A DNA stretch of 64,000 nt from assembly GCF_000025185.1 (NCBI RefSeq), contig NC_013720.1:3906001-3970000 (forward strand), read 5' to 3'. The notes beneath the pieces were generated by a model. The model searched no databases and had not been told where the DNA came from. It saw nothing but the letters and a program-made list of their open reading frames with translations. Position numbers and translations under genes: made by a program. Origin of the DNA: Pirellula staleyi DSM 6068 (GTDB taxonomy: Bacteria > Planctomycetota > Planctomycetia > Pirellulales > Pirellulaceae). Shown here one piece after another: positions 57,501 to 64,000 of the stretch (the stretch's first letter is position 1; every line of letters starts with the position of its first letter).

Positions 57501-59649
57501 CGATGGCGGACTCGGCGATAACAGCCTCGCGCTCGAGCTCCTTACTGCCGCTGATGTCGGTTACTTCAGCGACGTCCTCGATGGTCAAGGAAGTGGCAAC
57601 GTCGGTGTGGGGCCGAGTGGCGCGCCGCTGACCCTCGTCAGCTTCGCCGACCTCGACACGCTCATCCTCGACGGCGCTGGTGGCAACCTCGTCGTCGATG
57701 CTTCGAGCAGCACGAGCACTGCCGATATCGAGATCAGCGACGATGGTGCAGCAGCTGATGGCGTGACCGAGATCACCGCCGATACGGGTCTCGTCGCGAC
57801 GACCACCTTCGAAGGTTTCCTCGCGCTCGACCTCATCGCGGGTGGCGGCAACGAAGCGATTGATCTGGTGAACATCGACAGCACGTCGAGCCTCACGAGC
57901 ATCGATATCGTGGCTGGTTCGTCGCTCGCGGCGACCGACAACAGCGCTCACACGGTTCGCATCCACGCGATCAAGAGTGGCGTGCCCGTGACGGTAACGG
58001 GCGACATCGGGGTCGACACGTTCCAGGTGTTTGACAGCGGGAATTCCGCATCGAACATCGCCTCGACTCTGTCGTTCAATGGCGTTGCCGGGGACGACGA
58101 CTCGCTGATCGTCGTCGACAGCGGAAGTGTGTCGGCCGACTCCGTCGTCATCACGCGCACCACGATCGAAGGGCTCACGATCGCGTCGGGAATCGACATC
58201 ACGTTCACGAGCATCGACGATCTCGATGTCACCACGTCGGGCGGCGCCGATACGATCCGCGTCAACATGACCGAAGCGGCCAACGACCTTGATACCGCCG
58301 TCGTCACCGGTGCCGGAGACAACGATCAGTTCTACGTCAACGCAGCTGACTTCCTCGCACGGCTCACCCTCAACGGTGGTCTTGGCGACGACACCTTCGG
58401 CGGCACACCATCGAGCACCGCGCCTGGCTATCTGCTGAGCGCCAGTGAACTCGACGGCGTCGATGACATGATTCGCCCGAGCCTCACGACCCCCTTCTTC
58501 ATCAACGGCAACGATCCCTCGGTGCTGCCGGGCGATGTGCTGAACATCGATGTCTCGGCGCTCGGCGGTGGACTCGCCGCGACGAGCCCCGTGCTCGTGA
58601 GCAGCGGACAAGTGTTGAGCTCGACGCACGCGACCGTCACCTTCACCACGATCGAAGATCTCAACTTGGCCGACGATGGCGAGATGACGAGCGCCACGAT
58701 CAATGACATCTACATCCGCGGCACCAATGGCAATGACACGATTCAGTTCGCTCGCGCCAACACGACGCTTGAACCCAGCCGCACTCGCGTGCAGATCGGC
58801 TCGAGCTACACGTACCACAACGTCCCTGGCAAGACGCTCGTCTACGGCCGCGGCGGCAACGACATCATCAACCAATCGAACCTGCAGATTCCGGCGGAAT
58901 TCTACGGTGAAGCAGGGGATGACTTCCTCACCGGCAGCTTCAATAACGACCTCTTGGTCGGTGGTCTCGGTAACGACCGCATCAACGCCAGCAGCGGTAA
59001 CAACATCGTCTGGGGCGATGATGCTCCAACGAGCGACGAGCTCAATCCGCACGAGCTCAACATCGGTGGCAACGATACGCTGAGCGCGCTCGGCGGCAAC
59101 GACATCTTCTACGCCGGTGGCGGCAACGATAGTGTGAGCCCAGGTGCGGGTGACGACTGGATCCACGGTGGCTACGGCAACGATCAGCTGAGTGGCAGCT
59201 CGGGCAACGACCGCATTTACGGCGCTCAAGGGAACGACACGATCAGCGGCGATGTCGGCGACGACTTCCTGAGCGGCGGCGATGGCGACGATCGGCTGTA
59301 CGGCCGCGATGGCAACGACGTACTGATCGGCGGCGACGGCGTTGATCTGGTCGACGGCGGCAACGGCAACGACCTGGTGCTCGCGGCGATCACCACTTAC
59401 CAAGGGACGAGCGACACGGCGACGAGCAACACGTATAGCAGCGCGGTCGATGCCGCGATGCTCGCGCTGCTGGTGGCCTGGAACAGCGGCGGCCCGGTCG
59501 CCCCGAATCTCACCCACACCGACGACCTCGACCGCGACACCGTTTACGGTGGCAGCGGCAACGATCTCTTCGGCACCCACACCAATGCCGACCCCCTCAC
59601 CAGCGACATCCGCGGCGACTTCAACAACTCCCAAGACACCAGCCTCTAA
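48541..59649 (+). CDS. Giant surface protein with beta-helix-type repeats, LamG-like domain and RTX repeats
   Basis: About 3,702 residues. N-terminus MRRASASSKKSGRAMHRQNR then RVFFESLEDRSMMA: the LEDR motif typical of large planctomycete exported proteins. Autotransporter-type beta-strand repeats (SLTLSNINTYTGTTN, TLTLGGANTFAGTTT, SLTLSGSNTYTGTTV) occur near residues 319, 410, 1129, 1503 and 2070. A module of about 250 residues appears twice (about 871-1119 and 1243-1493; motifs SWLLVGRGRNGWEFDNDGQ and SWLLIGRGRDGWQFDTDGQ). A LamG-like domain spans about 1834-2060 (LNYWRLNDA, WHHVAVTKDGSTISLYINGN). From about 3434 come RTX calcium-binding repeats (GGNDTLSALGGNDIFYAGGG). No C-terminal barrel is visible. 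ATG 48583 is an alternative start. Probably secreted and surface-bound. Confidence 0.93.
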   Translation: MRRASASSKKSGRAMHRQNRRVFFESLEDRSMMATIPYIVPQGTVGNQPFTGSLGMDFDVTAPITVTNLGAFDSGSDGINGTINVRLYDRTNPGTPLATASLSGTSQQLVGGSRFLSLLTPIPLPAGFQGRIVTDGYSAAEPNGNSATPVWTTNGGGAMNFVGVGTFDTLTNVYPTNSEGTPVNRYAAGTFAFVPQAITTAYVEDSWSAFSPGHVIADADAGTTGNQPAVIGVDAFASISTALAAVPANGTVIVNDGTYAEAVTMSGTKTLEITGPNGAQSVAINSLISAVGQNVIIEGTSTLTVGDASNSSIAGVISGSGNLAKNGGGSLTLSNINTYTGTTNIIAGTLSVTGQLSNSTDVTVGAAGVYSVAASDVIDGLAGTGSVLLGTNTLTVGGGNIASANFGGVISGSGGVTKVGSGTQTFSGANNYTGITNISAGILTAAHPTALGSTVAGTVISNGASLGLSGNIALAAEAISAVGSGVGGLGAIRNLSGNNSVAGAVTMQLAQQLRTPLTTATSSFSQGGFTPAALIDNNFNLNSFGWANAGNAGGSNAVFETGTNLNPAGIPTTIDFSILSGGYGQHTIGRFKIYATTDDRSLFADGVINGGDVTANWIDITPAIVTSANGATLTILGDNSVRASGASPESDTYTIRAVTSLANITGFRLETIKDASFPSSGPGRAANGNYVIVEFSASVASELTIGSDAGSSLQMLGTVHNPFSEGTVSLVGAGNIGFSSTSGITQTSGVTGVSKSGTGTVTNAGALNNFAGVLSVSEGVYVAAHASAVGASTGTTVINSGATLTLSGGITITGETITVNGNGAAGTLGALTSAAGNNSIDATSQIQAAPAITQFSVGSTGGTFTISAPIDMHYARLVVNGDGNTALSGAISATLPTEPSLANLNSLPTGNYEFEVGGQTVSVRVENDGVNSWLLVGRGRNGWEFDNDGQQVAAAVNSGLGTNAAFAPAAYSASLINDILGQSGLSMSNVEVRIRRAQDAAGTVYQENRWRDWPITQWSWNFSNPGTNNNTGGVNVTREIVSGLGSPLTYASNTRDSGEADGRRIFTWAWDGHGSQRGFSYGSSIGLVGGQSVTNFLWELGSENHEIPYSEVYIRTLAAPPVQDNSLIKNGTGTLTLGGANTFAGTTTVNAGTVVAAHSSALGTTAGGTVVSGGATLALSGGITIDGEAIQIAGSGAAGQAGALVNLAGANTLGATTSILVPANVPNRLDVTAVGGSLSIASPINLQYARLVVGGAGDVDISGDISSTLPTSPTLATLGLFPTGDYTITAAGQTFNARIQNDGTTSWLLIGRGRDGWQFDTDGQGLVSDVNQNLGTVAGFAPAAYSDAIVNALLAQVGTNNTGAELRILRATDTAGINPYQETRWFNFATPNFTFDFDVGSSGIPMTSTVYASSINGISGPRPTNTRDSNPPFGNDATRIFTWAWGGHNNRQGFSYGTTISGIDNNSPTSYLWEFTTENHALAYSEVSIRTSTQITVDSGVTKTGTGSLTLSGSNTYTGTTVVNQGTLIASDSSALGTAAAGTEVNEGGTLALTGGITIAGESLIVRPGTSVGNDHLVNLAGANTWTGPIDWQNPLATTSTGLFTGGDIGEGLDLTGTFPYAINFGGTATGPVQGTTFTSSEGAGTPGLSYSIPSVINSWFAPDYGVSADDNNLEAITQSIRYGGLVNFTLANLVPGSRYKLQLIIDESNGYTLRGSDLFIDGQRALTGYGTAASSTVAIGGVITHEFTATTSTVRVLLDGNSATGFSDRNPILNAATLELLSAAAPTSMRIRSDAGQLTLGGEITVGAANGDIVVGGAGNVVATGTIVRQNYSDAVTALSPLNYWRLNDAVLPTALDEMGTRNGTYVNVPAGNLNRPGAFPGDLNNSVQFNTSGTFANQNRYVSIPSDAALNATLQGNYTAQMWIYKDGESADWQRLFGKGFDPTRTFGLFEEAGAPGRILFQVYTSGGNVNLNSTESLAVGQWHHVAVTKDGSTISLYINGNLSASTTLPGVPVVDASPLTIGKAATIHQDFPGRIDEVALYGSALTRAQIASLYAAGAPVYANGLTKTGAGTLTLTANNQYIGATSVLDGTLLVNNVAGSGTGSGNVTASGDAVVGGTGAISGALLMTGVSTLSPGASPETLATGNLSLGSGTTFLVEIGGTSPGNGTTGYDQVNVTGTVTIASGVTLDLDQLLAYNVSSASLTSFTIISNDGTDAVAGTFSGLAEGASLSYAGGTLYISYAGGDGNDVVLSSQPLMQGTSLDDTFVVTGAGNIYTVTRTNSLGIVTATYTNPPAGILNILGSGGDDTLIVDSTGTSTDPIPSGGINYDGQSQTMSLLGDMLSMRGTTGQVATYLPSSSTPGAGTITIEDTLGAPLGVVTFTGLEPVDISGFAVANVNFPNANDVVDIINGFDAATGLTPALIVSGNSGGVAFEQVHLFSNVLVNINTFDGGGSDGVDSVTITSGANAHANANITIDTGVGADTIEVDGPLMVGAGGAISLTSGGSISVNNTITAGLAVTLTALTGSISDGNGASVNVATGLLVAQAATGVANAIDLDTTITSLIVSTTGATNGNININETSGLAVSSATTVNGNITLTAASGDIAVTTITAVGDATLVATTGAITDANAGVLNLSANNLSATSATGIDLDTSIATLTASVTGTGAIDIDEASAITLTSITTNNGLVDITSATGTMTVTSINAAGAVNLAVTDTGAADDDIIVSGTLSSTSNVVLLAGDDATLSGTISATGTVSVTIDAASADVGGATLSFAGDIDAVSATFTGGAEIDTFNVRPDQDNGLASTPISIFGGDPTVPAGDLLVLDITGLGVPTLTLGAVDYSGVWSFGASAAGVAYSSIETVQTTPLTSVYNLVLDMRIAGFQNGAADAIEIFLSAPNVFEVEVNGLGKFSGQADTINSFTVIGSSDSESLTIRETAAGLPSFDGAAPLVDNSLASGGVSNGAHLNIAADAYYTASNLTDVTIHFDGGLGDNSLALELLTAADVGYFSDVLDGQGSGNVGVGPSGAPLTLVSFADLDTLILDGAGGNLVVDASSSTSTADIEISDDGAAADGVTEITADTGLVATTTFEGFLALDLIAGGGNEAIDLVNIDSTSSLTSIDIVAGSSLAATDNSAHTVRIHAIKSGVPVTVTGDIGVDTFQVFDSGNSASNIASTLSFNGVAGDDDSLIVVDSGSVSADSVVITRTTIEGLTIASGIDITFTSIDDLDVTTSGGADTIRVNMTEAANDLDTAVVTGAGDNDQFYVNAADFLARLTLNGGLGDDTFGGTPSSTAPGYLLSASELDGVDDMIRPSLTTPFFINGNDPSVLPGDVLNIDVSALGGGLAATSPVLVSSGQVLSSTHATVTFTTIEDLNLADDGEMTSATINDIYIRGTNGNDTIQFARANTTLEPSRTRVQIGSSYTYHNVPGKTLVYGRGGNDIINQSNLQIPAEFYGEAGDDFLTGSFNNDLLVGGLGNDRINASSGNNIVWGDDAPTSDELNPHELNIGGNDTLSALGGNDIFYAGGGNDSVSPGAGDDWIHGGYGNDQLSGSSGNDRIYGAQGNDTISGDVGDDFLSGGDGDDRLYGRDGNDVLIGGDGVDLVDGGNGNDLVLAAITTYQGTSDTATSNTYSSAVDAAMLALLVAWNSGGPVAPNLTHTDDLDRDTVYGGSGNDLFGTHTNADPLTSDIRGDFNNSQDTSL

Positions 59650-59651
59650 AG

Positions 59652-59750
59652 CAGCCAGGGACCAGAGGCCAGGGGCCAGAGAAGGCCTGAGACCAGAGGC
59701 GAGAGGTGAGAGAAAGCAAGAGACTAGGATCTAGAGACTAGGGTCTAGCC
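59652..59750 (+). repeat. Purine-rich degenerate repeat
   Basis: Tandem-like variants of CAGAGGCCAGGGGCCAGAG and CTAGGATCTAGAGACTAGGG directly after the giant gene. Non-coding and low complexity; similar stretches are frequent between planctomycete genes. Confidence 0.6.
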
Positions 59751-59787
59751 AAAGTCGGAGCAGGCTGAAGCAGCTGAAGAAGAGCAG

Positions 59788-59816
59788 CAAAATCGAGCAG
59801 CCAAAGGTGGCTGCTC
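59788..59816 (-). terminator. Terminator of the chemotaxis cluster (minus strand)
   Basis: GAGCAGCCA (59795-59803) and TGGCTGCTC (59808-59816) form a 9-bp stem with a 4-base loop; read on the minus strand it is followed by GATTTT. It lies about 37 bp beyond the CheX-like stop codon. Confidence 0.7.
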
Positions 59817-59852
59817 GGGGGACAGTTTGGATTAACGTCGCTCGGCGGGTGA

Positions 59853-60296
59853 TTACTGCTCGTGAAGTGTGATTCGGAGCAATTCGTCGCGGCAGATGAA
59901 GGTCTTTTGCACGAGAACTTTCGCATCTGCAGTCGATGATTCCGTGGTAGTTGTTGAGGCCATCGTGGGGAGCGAGAGATAAGATGGCGAGGTGAGCAGG
60001 CTTTTGATGTTCCCTCCCACCATGTTTGTGATTTCAGCAAGTGCATCGTTCAGATCGACTTCAGTGACGTCGTTGCTCTCGAGCCCAAGCATGCCACCTG
60101 CCATTTCGCGGGCTAGCCCCAGCGTCGACTCGACAGTCACGGTCCCTTTCCAAGCGCCATTGATGGCGATCTGCGATGCAAGTTGCTCACCTGTGCCCTC
60201 CAGAGGTGCTGCGTCAATCGCTGCAACCTCAAAGTTCAGCATCGTCTTCAAGACATTCTCGGTAATTGCGATGACGTCTTCAGTTTGAACGGTCAT
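59853..60296 (-). CDS. CheX-like chemotaxis phosphatase-type protein
   Basis: 147 residues. Matches the CheC/CheX fold in layout: MTVQTEDVIAITENVLKTML, a middle ASQIAINGAWKGTVTVEST, and LNDALAEITNMVGGNIKSLL, where the ExxN pattern EITN followed by GGN corresponds to the phosphatase motif of CheX/CheC (E-x3-N). CheX proteins dephosphorylate CheY-P. Here the gene sits last in the CheY-CheB-CheR cluster on the same strand, 41 bp after CheR, with the terminator at 59788 following. Catalytic activity is inferred from the motif. Confidence 0.75.
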   Translation of the reverse strand: MTVQTEDVIAITENVLKTMLNFEVAAIDAAPLEGTGEQLASQIAINGAWKGTVTVESTLGLAREMAGGMLGLESNDVTEVDLNDALAEITNMVGGNIKSLLTSPSYLSLPTMASTTTTESSTADAKVLVQKTFICRDELLRITLHEQ

Positions 60297-60337
60297 GTTG
60301 GCCTCGTTGGATCGTTGGATGATGCGGAGAGATGCAG

Positions 60338-61201
60338 CTATTTCTTTGTCGTGTCGAGCACATAGCAGACAGCTTTGCCGACTTGATTGCGAATAAAGCT
60401 GGTATCGAGATTCATTGTTGTCTCGGCACCGCCGAGGAAGAGATAGCCGTCGGTGTGCAGAACGTTGCGAACCTTGCCGAGAATGGTTTTCTTCGTCTCG
60501 GGTGAGAAGTAGATCAGCACATTACGCAGAAAAACGATGTCCATCTTGGGTAGGGATGAAGGCCATGTTTCCACGAGATTTACCTCGCTAAACTCGACCA
60601 TGTTCCGGATCTCGTCTTTGATGCGCCACTGCACCCCTTCACGCTGGAAATATTTCACCAGCAAGTTGGCAGGAAGTCCGCGGTTCACTTCTGTTTGATT
60701 GAAGAGTCCGCTACGTGCGCGAGCGAGAATCTGGCTCGATAGATCGCTGCCGATGATCCGAATGTTCCAGCCCGCAATCGCGGGGAAATGCTCGCGTAAG
60801 ATCATGGCGATCGTGTAAGGCTCTTGTCCGCTTGAACAAGCGTTCGACCAAATTGTCAGCGTCCGTTCTCGCGAGCGACGTGCGATTAACTCGGGGAGCA
60901 GTTGCGATTTGAGTGCTTCAAACGGGTGAATATCGCGAAAGAAGCTTGTTTCATTCGTCGTCATGGCTTCGACGACTTGACGCGATAAATCTTGCTTCCC
61001 CGGACGACGCATCTCGGCTACGAGTTCCCGTAGCGATGCAAGTCCTCGTTCACGTGCGATTGGTGCGAGTCGCGATTCGACGAGATACGCTTTGCTCGGT
61101 TCAATCTCAATCGCTGACTTCGTTCGGACCAGATTGCAAACAAACCCAAACGAATCGCTATCGAGCGAAGTGGCTGGGCTTAGAGTGGCAGCTGAGCTCA
61201 T
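60338..61201 (-). CDS. cheR: Chemotaxis methyltransferase CheR
   Basis: 287 residues. Transfers methyl groups from S-adenosylmethionine to glutamates of chemoreceptors. Motifs: N-terminal helical domain (FGFVCNLVRTKSAIEIEPSK), TTNETSFFRD, SAM-binding WSNACSSGQEPYTIAM, IIGSDLSSQILARAR, and MDIVFLRNVLIYF, which are all typical of CheR. No TPR or PAS fusion. It overlaps nothing; CheB follows upstream at 61206 with only 4 bp between. Pairs with CheB to set receptor methylation for the neighbouring receptor gene. Confidence 0.95.
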   Translation of the reverse strand: MSSAATLSPATSLDSDSFGFVCNLVRTKSAIEIEPSKAYLVESRLAPIARERGLASLRELVAEMRRPGKQDLSRQVVEAMTTNETSFFRDIHPFEALKSQLLPELIARRSRERTLTIWSNACSSGQEPYTIAMILREHFPAIAGWNIRIIGSDLSSQILARARSGLFNQTEVNRGLPANLLVKYFQREGVQWRIKDEIRNMVEFSEVNLVETWPSSLPKMDIVFLRNVLIYFSPETKKTILGKVRNVLHTDGYLFLGGAETTMNLDTSFIRNQVGKAVCYVLDTTKK

Positions 61202-61205
61202 CGGA

Positions 61206-62309
61206 TTAAACTCCTACTTCTTTAGTGAGGGCCCGAAGAGGGCGACCATGTTGCGTCAGCTGAACAAGTTTGTCAGCAATTCCATCGAGCGGCATCACGT
61301 GATTCGCGAGACCTGCTCGCGAAACAGCCGCTGGCATTCCCCAAACGACAGATGTGGCTTCGTCCTGAATTAGGACTGTTCCACCGACATCGCGCACAGC
61401 TTCACAGCCGCGCAAACCATCTTGTCCCATCCCAGTCATCACGACGGCGAGTGTGCTCGCGCCGTAGATCTCAGCTACCGAGCGGAAGAGGACATCGACC
61501 GCTGGTCGACAGGAATTCTCAGGAGGACCTTGTTGCACCTGCAAGCGAACCGTTGACAGGAACCGTTCGAGAACAAGGTGATAGTCTCCCGGTGCAATCC
61601 AAACACCACCCGCTTGAATCACATCACCCGCTTTGGCCTCTTGCACTCGGAGTTTGCAGGTCTGATTCAATCGATCAGCCAGATGCTTCGTGAAAATCGG
61701 TGGCATGTGCTGAACGAGAACAATCGGTACCGGAAATGTTTCAGGAATCGTGGAAAGCACTTTAAGCAGGGCGTTGGGGCCCCCGGTCGAGACTCCGATG
61801 GTGACGATGTTGATCCGCGTAGGGACAGCGCTTCGTGAAAGCTGATTCGTCGAATTGATGCGACGAACTGTCGGTGGCGCAGCGACAACAACTGGCTTGT
61901 TCCATGGACAAAGTGCTTTGATCTTGGGAATCAACTCATTGCGAACATTCTGCAGGGCTGCTGTTACGCTACCAACGTTGGCCGGTTTTGTGACGTAGTC
62001 GTTGGCGCCTTTGGAAAGGGCATCGAGCGTGCTTTCCGCGCCCCGTTGTGTCAGCGTACTGAACATGACGACTGGCAGCTTGGGATAGATCTTACGCAGC
62101 TCAACGAGTGTAGAAATGCCGTCCATTTCAGGCATTTCCATGTCGAGTGTGACCAGGTCGGGATTCACTTGCGGGATCTTCGCGAGGGCGATCTTCCCAT
62201 TGGGAGCCGTTCCCGCGACCTCCAACTCAGCATCGCTTGCCAGTGCATCCGACAGCAGTCGCCGAATCACGGTTGAGTCATCAACGATGAGAATGCGAAT
62301 TCTGCGCAT
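61206..62309 (-). CDS. cheB: Chemotaxis methylesterase/deamidase CheB
   Basis: 367 residues: receiver domain (about 1-120, phosphoacceptor Asp56 in LVTLDMEMPEMDG, switch KPANVGSV), linker with Pro/Ala and basic residues, then the methylesterase domain with Ser in GVSTGGPNAL, His in LVQHMPPIF and Asp in MTGMGQDGL. Removes receptor methyl groups and deamidates glutamine side chains. ATG 62309 chosen because CheY ends at 62312, giving a 2-bp gap; an upstream ATG-like start at 62321 would overlap. Coupled with CheY and CheR. Confidence 0.95.
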   Translation of the reverse strand: MRRIRILIVDDSTVIRRLLSDALASDAELEVAGTAPNGKIALAKIPQVNPDLVTLDMEMPEMDGISTLVELRKIYPKLPVVMFSTLTQRGAESTLDALSKGANDYVTKPANVGSVTAALQNVRNELIPKIKALCPWNKPVVVAAPPTVRRINSTNQLSRSAVPTRINIVTIGVSTGGPNALLKVLSTIPETFPVPIVLVQHMPPIFTKHLADRLNQTCKLRVQEAKAGDVIQAGGVWIAPGDYHLVLERFLSTVRLQVQQGPPENSCRPAVDVLFRSVAEIYGASTLAVVMTGMGQDGLRGCEAVRDVGGTVLIQDEATSVVWGMPAAVSRAGLANHVMPLDGIADKLVQLTQHGRPLRALTKEVGV

Positions 62310-62311
62310 GA

Positions 62312-62683
62312 CTAGATGCACCCCATTCCCACCATTTGCAATTTTTCTTCGATCGCCACGCGATCGAAAGGTTTCATTACATACTCGTTGACACCTTCGG
62401 TGAGCGCTTGCGATACGCGGTCCATTTCAGTTTCGGTTGTAACCATGATGATCGGCATCGCTGCGAATGCTGGATTGGCTCGCACCGAACGAACAAAGGT
62501 CAGTCCATCCATAACCGGCATGTTCCAGTCGACGAAGGCAACATCCACTGCCCCATGCAACTGCAGATGGTCGAGCGCTTCACGTCCGTTGCCCGCTTCC
62601 GCAACTTCGTACTGCAATTCCCGCATGATATTGCACATGATGCGGCGTATCGTTCGTGAATCATCGATAACTAGAGCTCGCAC
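62312..62683 (-). CDS. CheY-type response regulator
   Basis: 123 residues, a single receiver domain: acidic pair in MRALVIDDSRTIRR, phosphoacceptor Asp52 in VAFVDWNMPVMDG, Thr in MVTTETE and Lys in YVMKPFD. No output domain, so it is CheY-like, presumably acting on a motor or on methylation control. It lies immediately upstream of cheB on the same strand. A separate cheA/cheW is not in the window, so the phosphodonor is outside. Confidence 0.92.
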   Translation of the reverse strand: MRALVIDDSRTIRRIMCNIMRELQYEVAEAGNGREALDHLQLHGAVDVAFVDWNMPVMDGLTFVRSVRANPAFAAMPIIMVTTETEMDRVSQALTEGVNEYVMKPFDRVAIEEKLQMVGMGCI

Positions 62684-62905
62684 GGTTGTTTCCTTCGAGA
62701 ACAGAGTTGGCTTTGTCGCGGTGAAAAAAATGGCGTCGATAGAGACCCCGACTCGCCGTTTGCCCAGAACGACGAGCCAAAGGCCTCTATCGACACCTGC
62801 CCAAAAAATGAAGTCGAGTGACCTCAGCCAGATGTATTGCGTGTAGTGTCGAGATCATCGCTTGCTTGCGACGATCTCTATCGCTACACGTCTTTGTGAC
62901 TGGCA

Positions 62906-64000
62906 TTAGTACTTAAACTGTGACACCAAGTGCTGCAGTTCAGCAGCCATTCGCGAGAGTTCGCCAGCTGCCTGCTGTGTGTTGCTCGCACCTTGCGTAG
63001 TGCTTTGTGCAGCCGATGCCACCGCGGTGATGTTCTGTGCAATTTCGCCACTTCCCTTGGAAGCTTCGGCGACATTGCGTCCCATCTCGTTGGCCGTGGC
63101 CGTTTGTTCTTCGACGGCACTAGCGATCGTGTTCGAGATGTCGTTGATCTGGTTGATCACGCCACTGATCTGCTTGATCGCATCGACGGCACCTTTGGTG
63201 TCTCCTTGGATCGCTTCGATCTTGCGGCTGATATCTTCCGTTGCCTTGGCCGTCTCTTTGGCGAGCTCTTTCACTTCGTTGGCCACCACGGCAAAGCCCT
63301 TTCCAGCTTCTCCGGCACGTGCTGCTTCGATCGTGGCATTAAGAGCCAATAGATTCGTTTGTTCGGCGATCGAGGTGATCACCTTTACCACCTTGCCGAT
63401 CTCGGCACTGCTTTCACCAAGCTTGGCGATGGTTGCGTTGGTTGTGTTGGCAATCGTGACAGCTTGCTGCGAGACCTTGGCGGCATCGGTCGCATTCTTG
63501 GCGATCTCACGAATGGCGGAGTTCATTTCTTCGACACCGGTCGAAACGGTTTGAACATTCTTGCTCACTTGCTCCGAAGCGGCCGAGACCACATTGGCTT
63601 GTGACGAGGTCTCTTCAGCGTTCGAGCTCATCTGTGTGCTGACCGACGACAGCTCTTCCGACGCGCCAGCCAAAGCCGAAGCGTTTTGAGCAATCGATGT
63701 CACGCTACGACGGAGGTCGGTGAGAAAACGTGCCAGACCTTCACCCATCTGACCGATCGAATCTTGGCCTTTTACGCTAATTTCGCGTGTCAAATCGCCG
63801 CTGCTGGCAGCCGCCACGACTTCCAACATGCTGTCGACTTTGCGTTTAAGTTCCTCACGAGCAAACACCTGGGCGGTGATATCGGTGGCATATTTCACCA
63901 CCTTAAACGGGCGGCCATTCAGATCGAGAATCGGGTTGTACGATGCTTGAATGTAGATCTCGCGGCCACCTTTGCCGAGTCGCTTGTATTCAGCAGCCTG
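62906..64000 (-). CDS. Methyl-accepting chemotaxis protein with PAS segment (5' end outside window)
   Basis: C-terminal part of a chemoreceptor, over 360 residues visible, open through the window edge. The edge encodes the end of a PAS/PAC domain ([40 protein letters not shown]), then a signalling domain of the methyl-accepting type: [33 protein letters not shown] and a long coiled-coil with the hairpin tip [20 protein letters not shown]. No membrane span in the visible part. The tail ends in [11 protein letters not shown]. Separated by 222 bp from the cheY gene and probably the receptor served by the adjacent CheB, CheR and CheX-like proteins. Confidence 0.93.
   Translation of the reverse strand, partial: QAAEYKRLGKGGREIYIQASYNPILDLNGRPFKVVKYATDITAQVFAREELKRKVDSMLEVVAAASSGDLTREISVKGQDSIGQMGEGLARFLTDLRRSVTSIAQNASALAGASEELSSVSTQMSSNAEETSSQANVVSAASEQVSKNVQTVSTGVEEMNSAIREIAKNATDAAKVSQQAVTIANTTNATIAKLGESSAEIGKVVKVITSIAEQTNLLALNATIEAARAGEAGKGFAVVANEVKELAKETAKATEDISRKIEAIQGDTKGAVDAIKQISGVINQINDISNTIASAVEEQTATANEMGRNVAEASKGSGEIAQNITAVASAAQSTTQGASNTQQAAGELSRMAAELQHLVSQFKY

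Noticed and set aside
56056-59634. 1,192-codon open frame on the minus strand
   Set aside because: It is antisense to the giant gene; the codon bias of a GC-rich repetitive gene keeps the opposite frame open. The forward protein has clear domains and the reverse has none.
48541-59649. Classical autotransporter (type Va)
   Set aside because: PATR-like repeats are present, but no C-terminal beta-barrel domain is visible; the C-terminus is RTX-like repeats and a short tail.

Overview
The window looks like a chromosomal segment of a Pirellulaceae-type planctomycete (close to the Pirellula/Blastopirellula group). This is inferred from gene content: a planctomycete DUF1592/DUF1552 pair, a giant surface protein with an N-terminal LEDR motif, a Pro/Gln-rich membrane protein carrying prenyltransferase-like repeats, a XylR/AraC regulator, duplicated groEL genes and a Ser/Thr kinase. 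Most of the window is GC-rich; the stretch around 27.5-28.1 kb is visibly richer in AT.

Layout. 1-6.2 kb: protein-quality genes (groEL, groES, second groEL, tandem terminators, then dnaJ-grpE-fmdB-yacG). 6.5-14.8 kb: a membrane protein, a receiver-like protein and a Ser/Thr kinase on the minus strand, a large VWA protein, threonine ammonia-lyase and several planctomycete proteins of unknown role. 15-22.8 kb: a secreted esterase-like protein, dapA with a strong terminator, mgtE, and a CbiA-like amidotransferase relative that has lost its catalytic cysteine. 23-25.5 kb: the Pro/Gln-rich prenyltransferase-repeat protein. 26.36 kb: initiator tRNA-Met.

26.4-39 kb is accessory DNA, and its core is the main discovery: a chromosomal integron. 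A decayed integron integrase (27966-28982, minus strand) carries several frameshifts and stops and has His in place of the catalytic Tyr. Pointing away from it, from about 29.19 kb to 36.2 kb, is an array of about eleven gene cassettes. All lie on the plus strand, each is a single small gene, and they are separated by roughly 83-91 bp attC-like imperfect palindromes, four of which are nearly identical. Two cassette genes are themselves broken, and two of the last attC sites are truncated. Five more small same-strand genes follow (36.3-38.95 kb) without clear attC sites.

39.4-48 kb: a XylR-type regulator divergent from a DUF1592-DUF1552 gene pair, then a nitrilase and a PQQ-type beta-propeller protein, with a family of palindromic intergenic repeats around them. 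48.5-59.6 kb: one gene for a roughly 3,700-residue surface protein (autotransporter-type beta repeats, a duplicated unnamed module, a LamG-like domain, and RTX calcium-binding repeats at the C-terminus). 59.8-64 kb, minus strand: a chemotaxis cluster of a methyl-accepting protein (cut by the window edge), CheY, CheB, CheR and a CheX-like protein.
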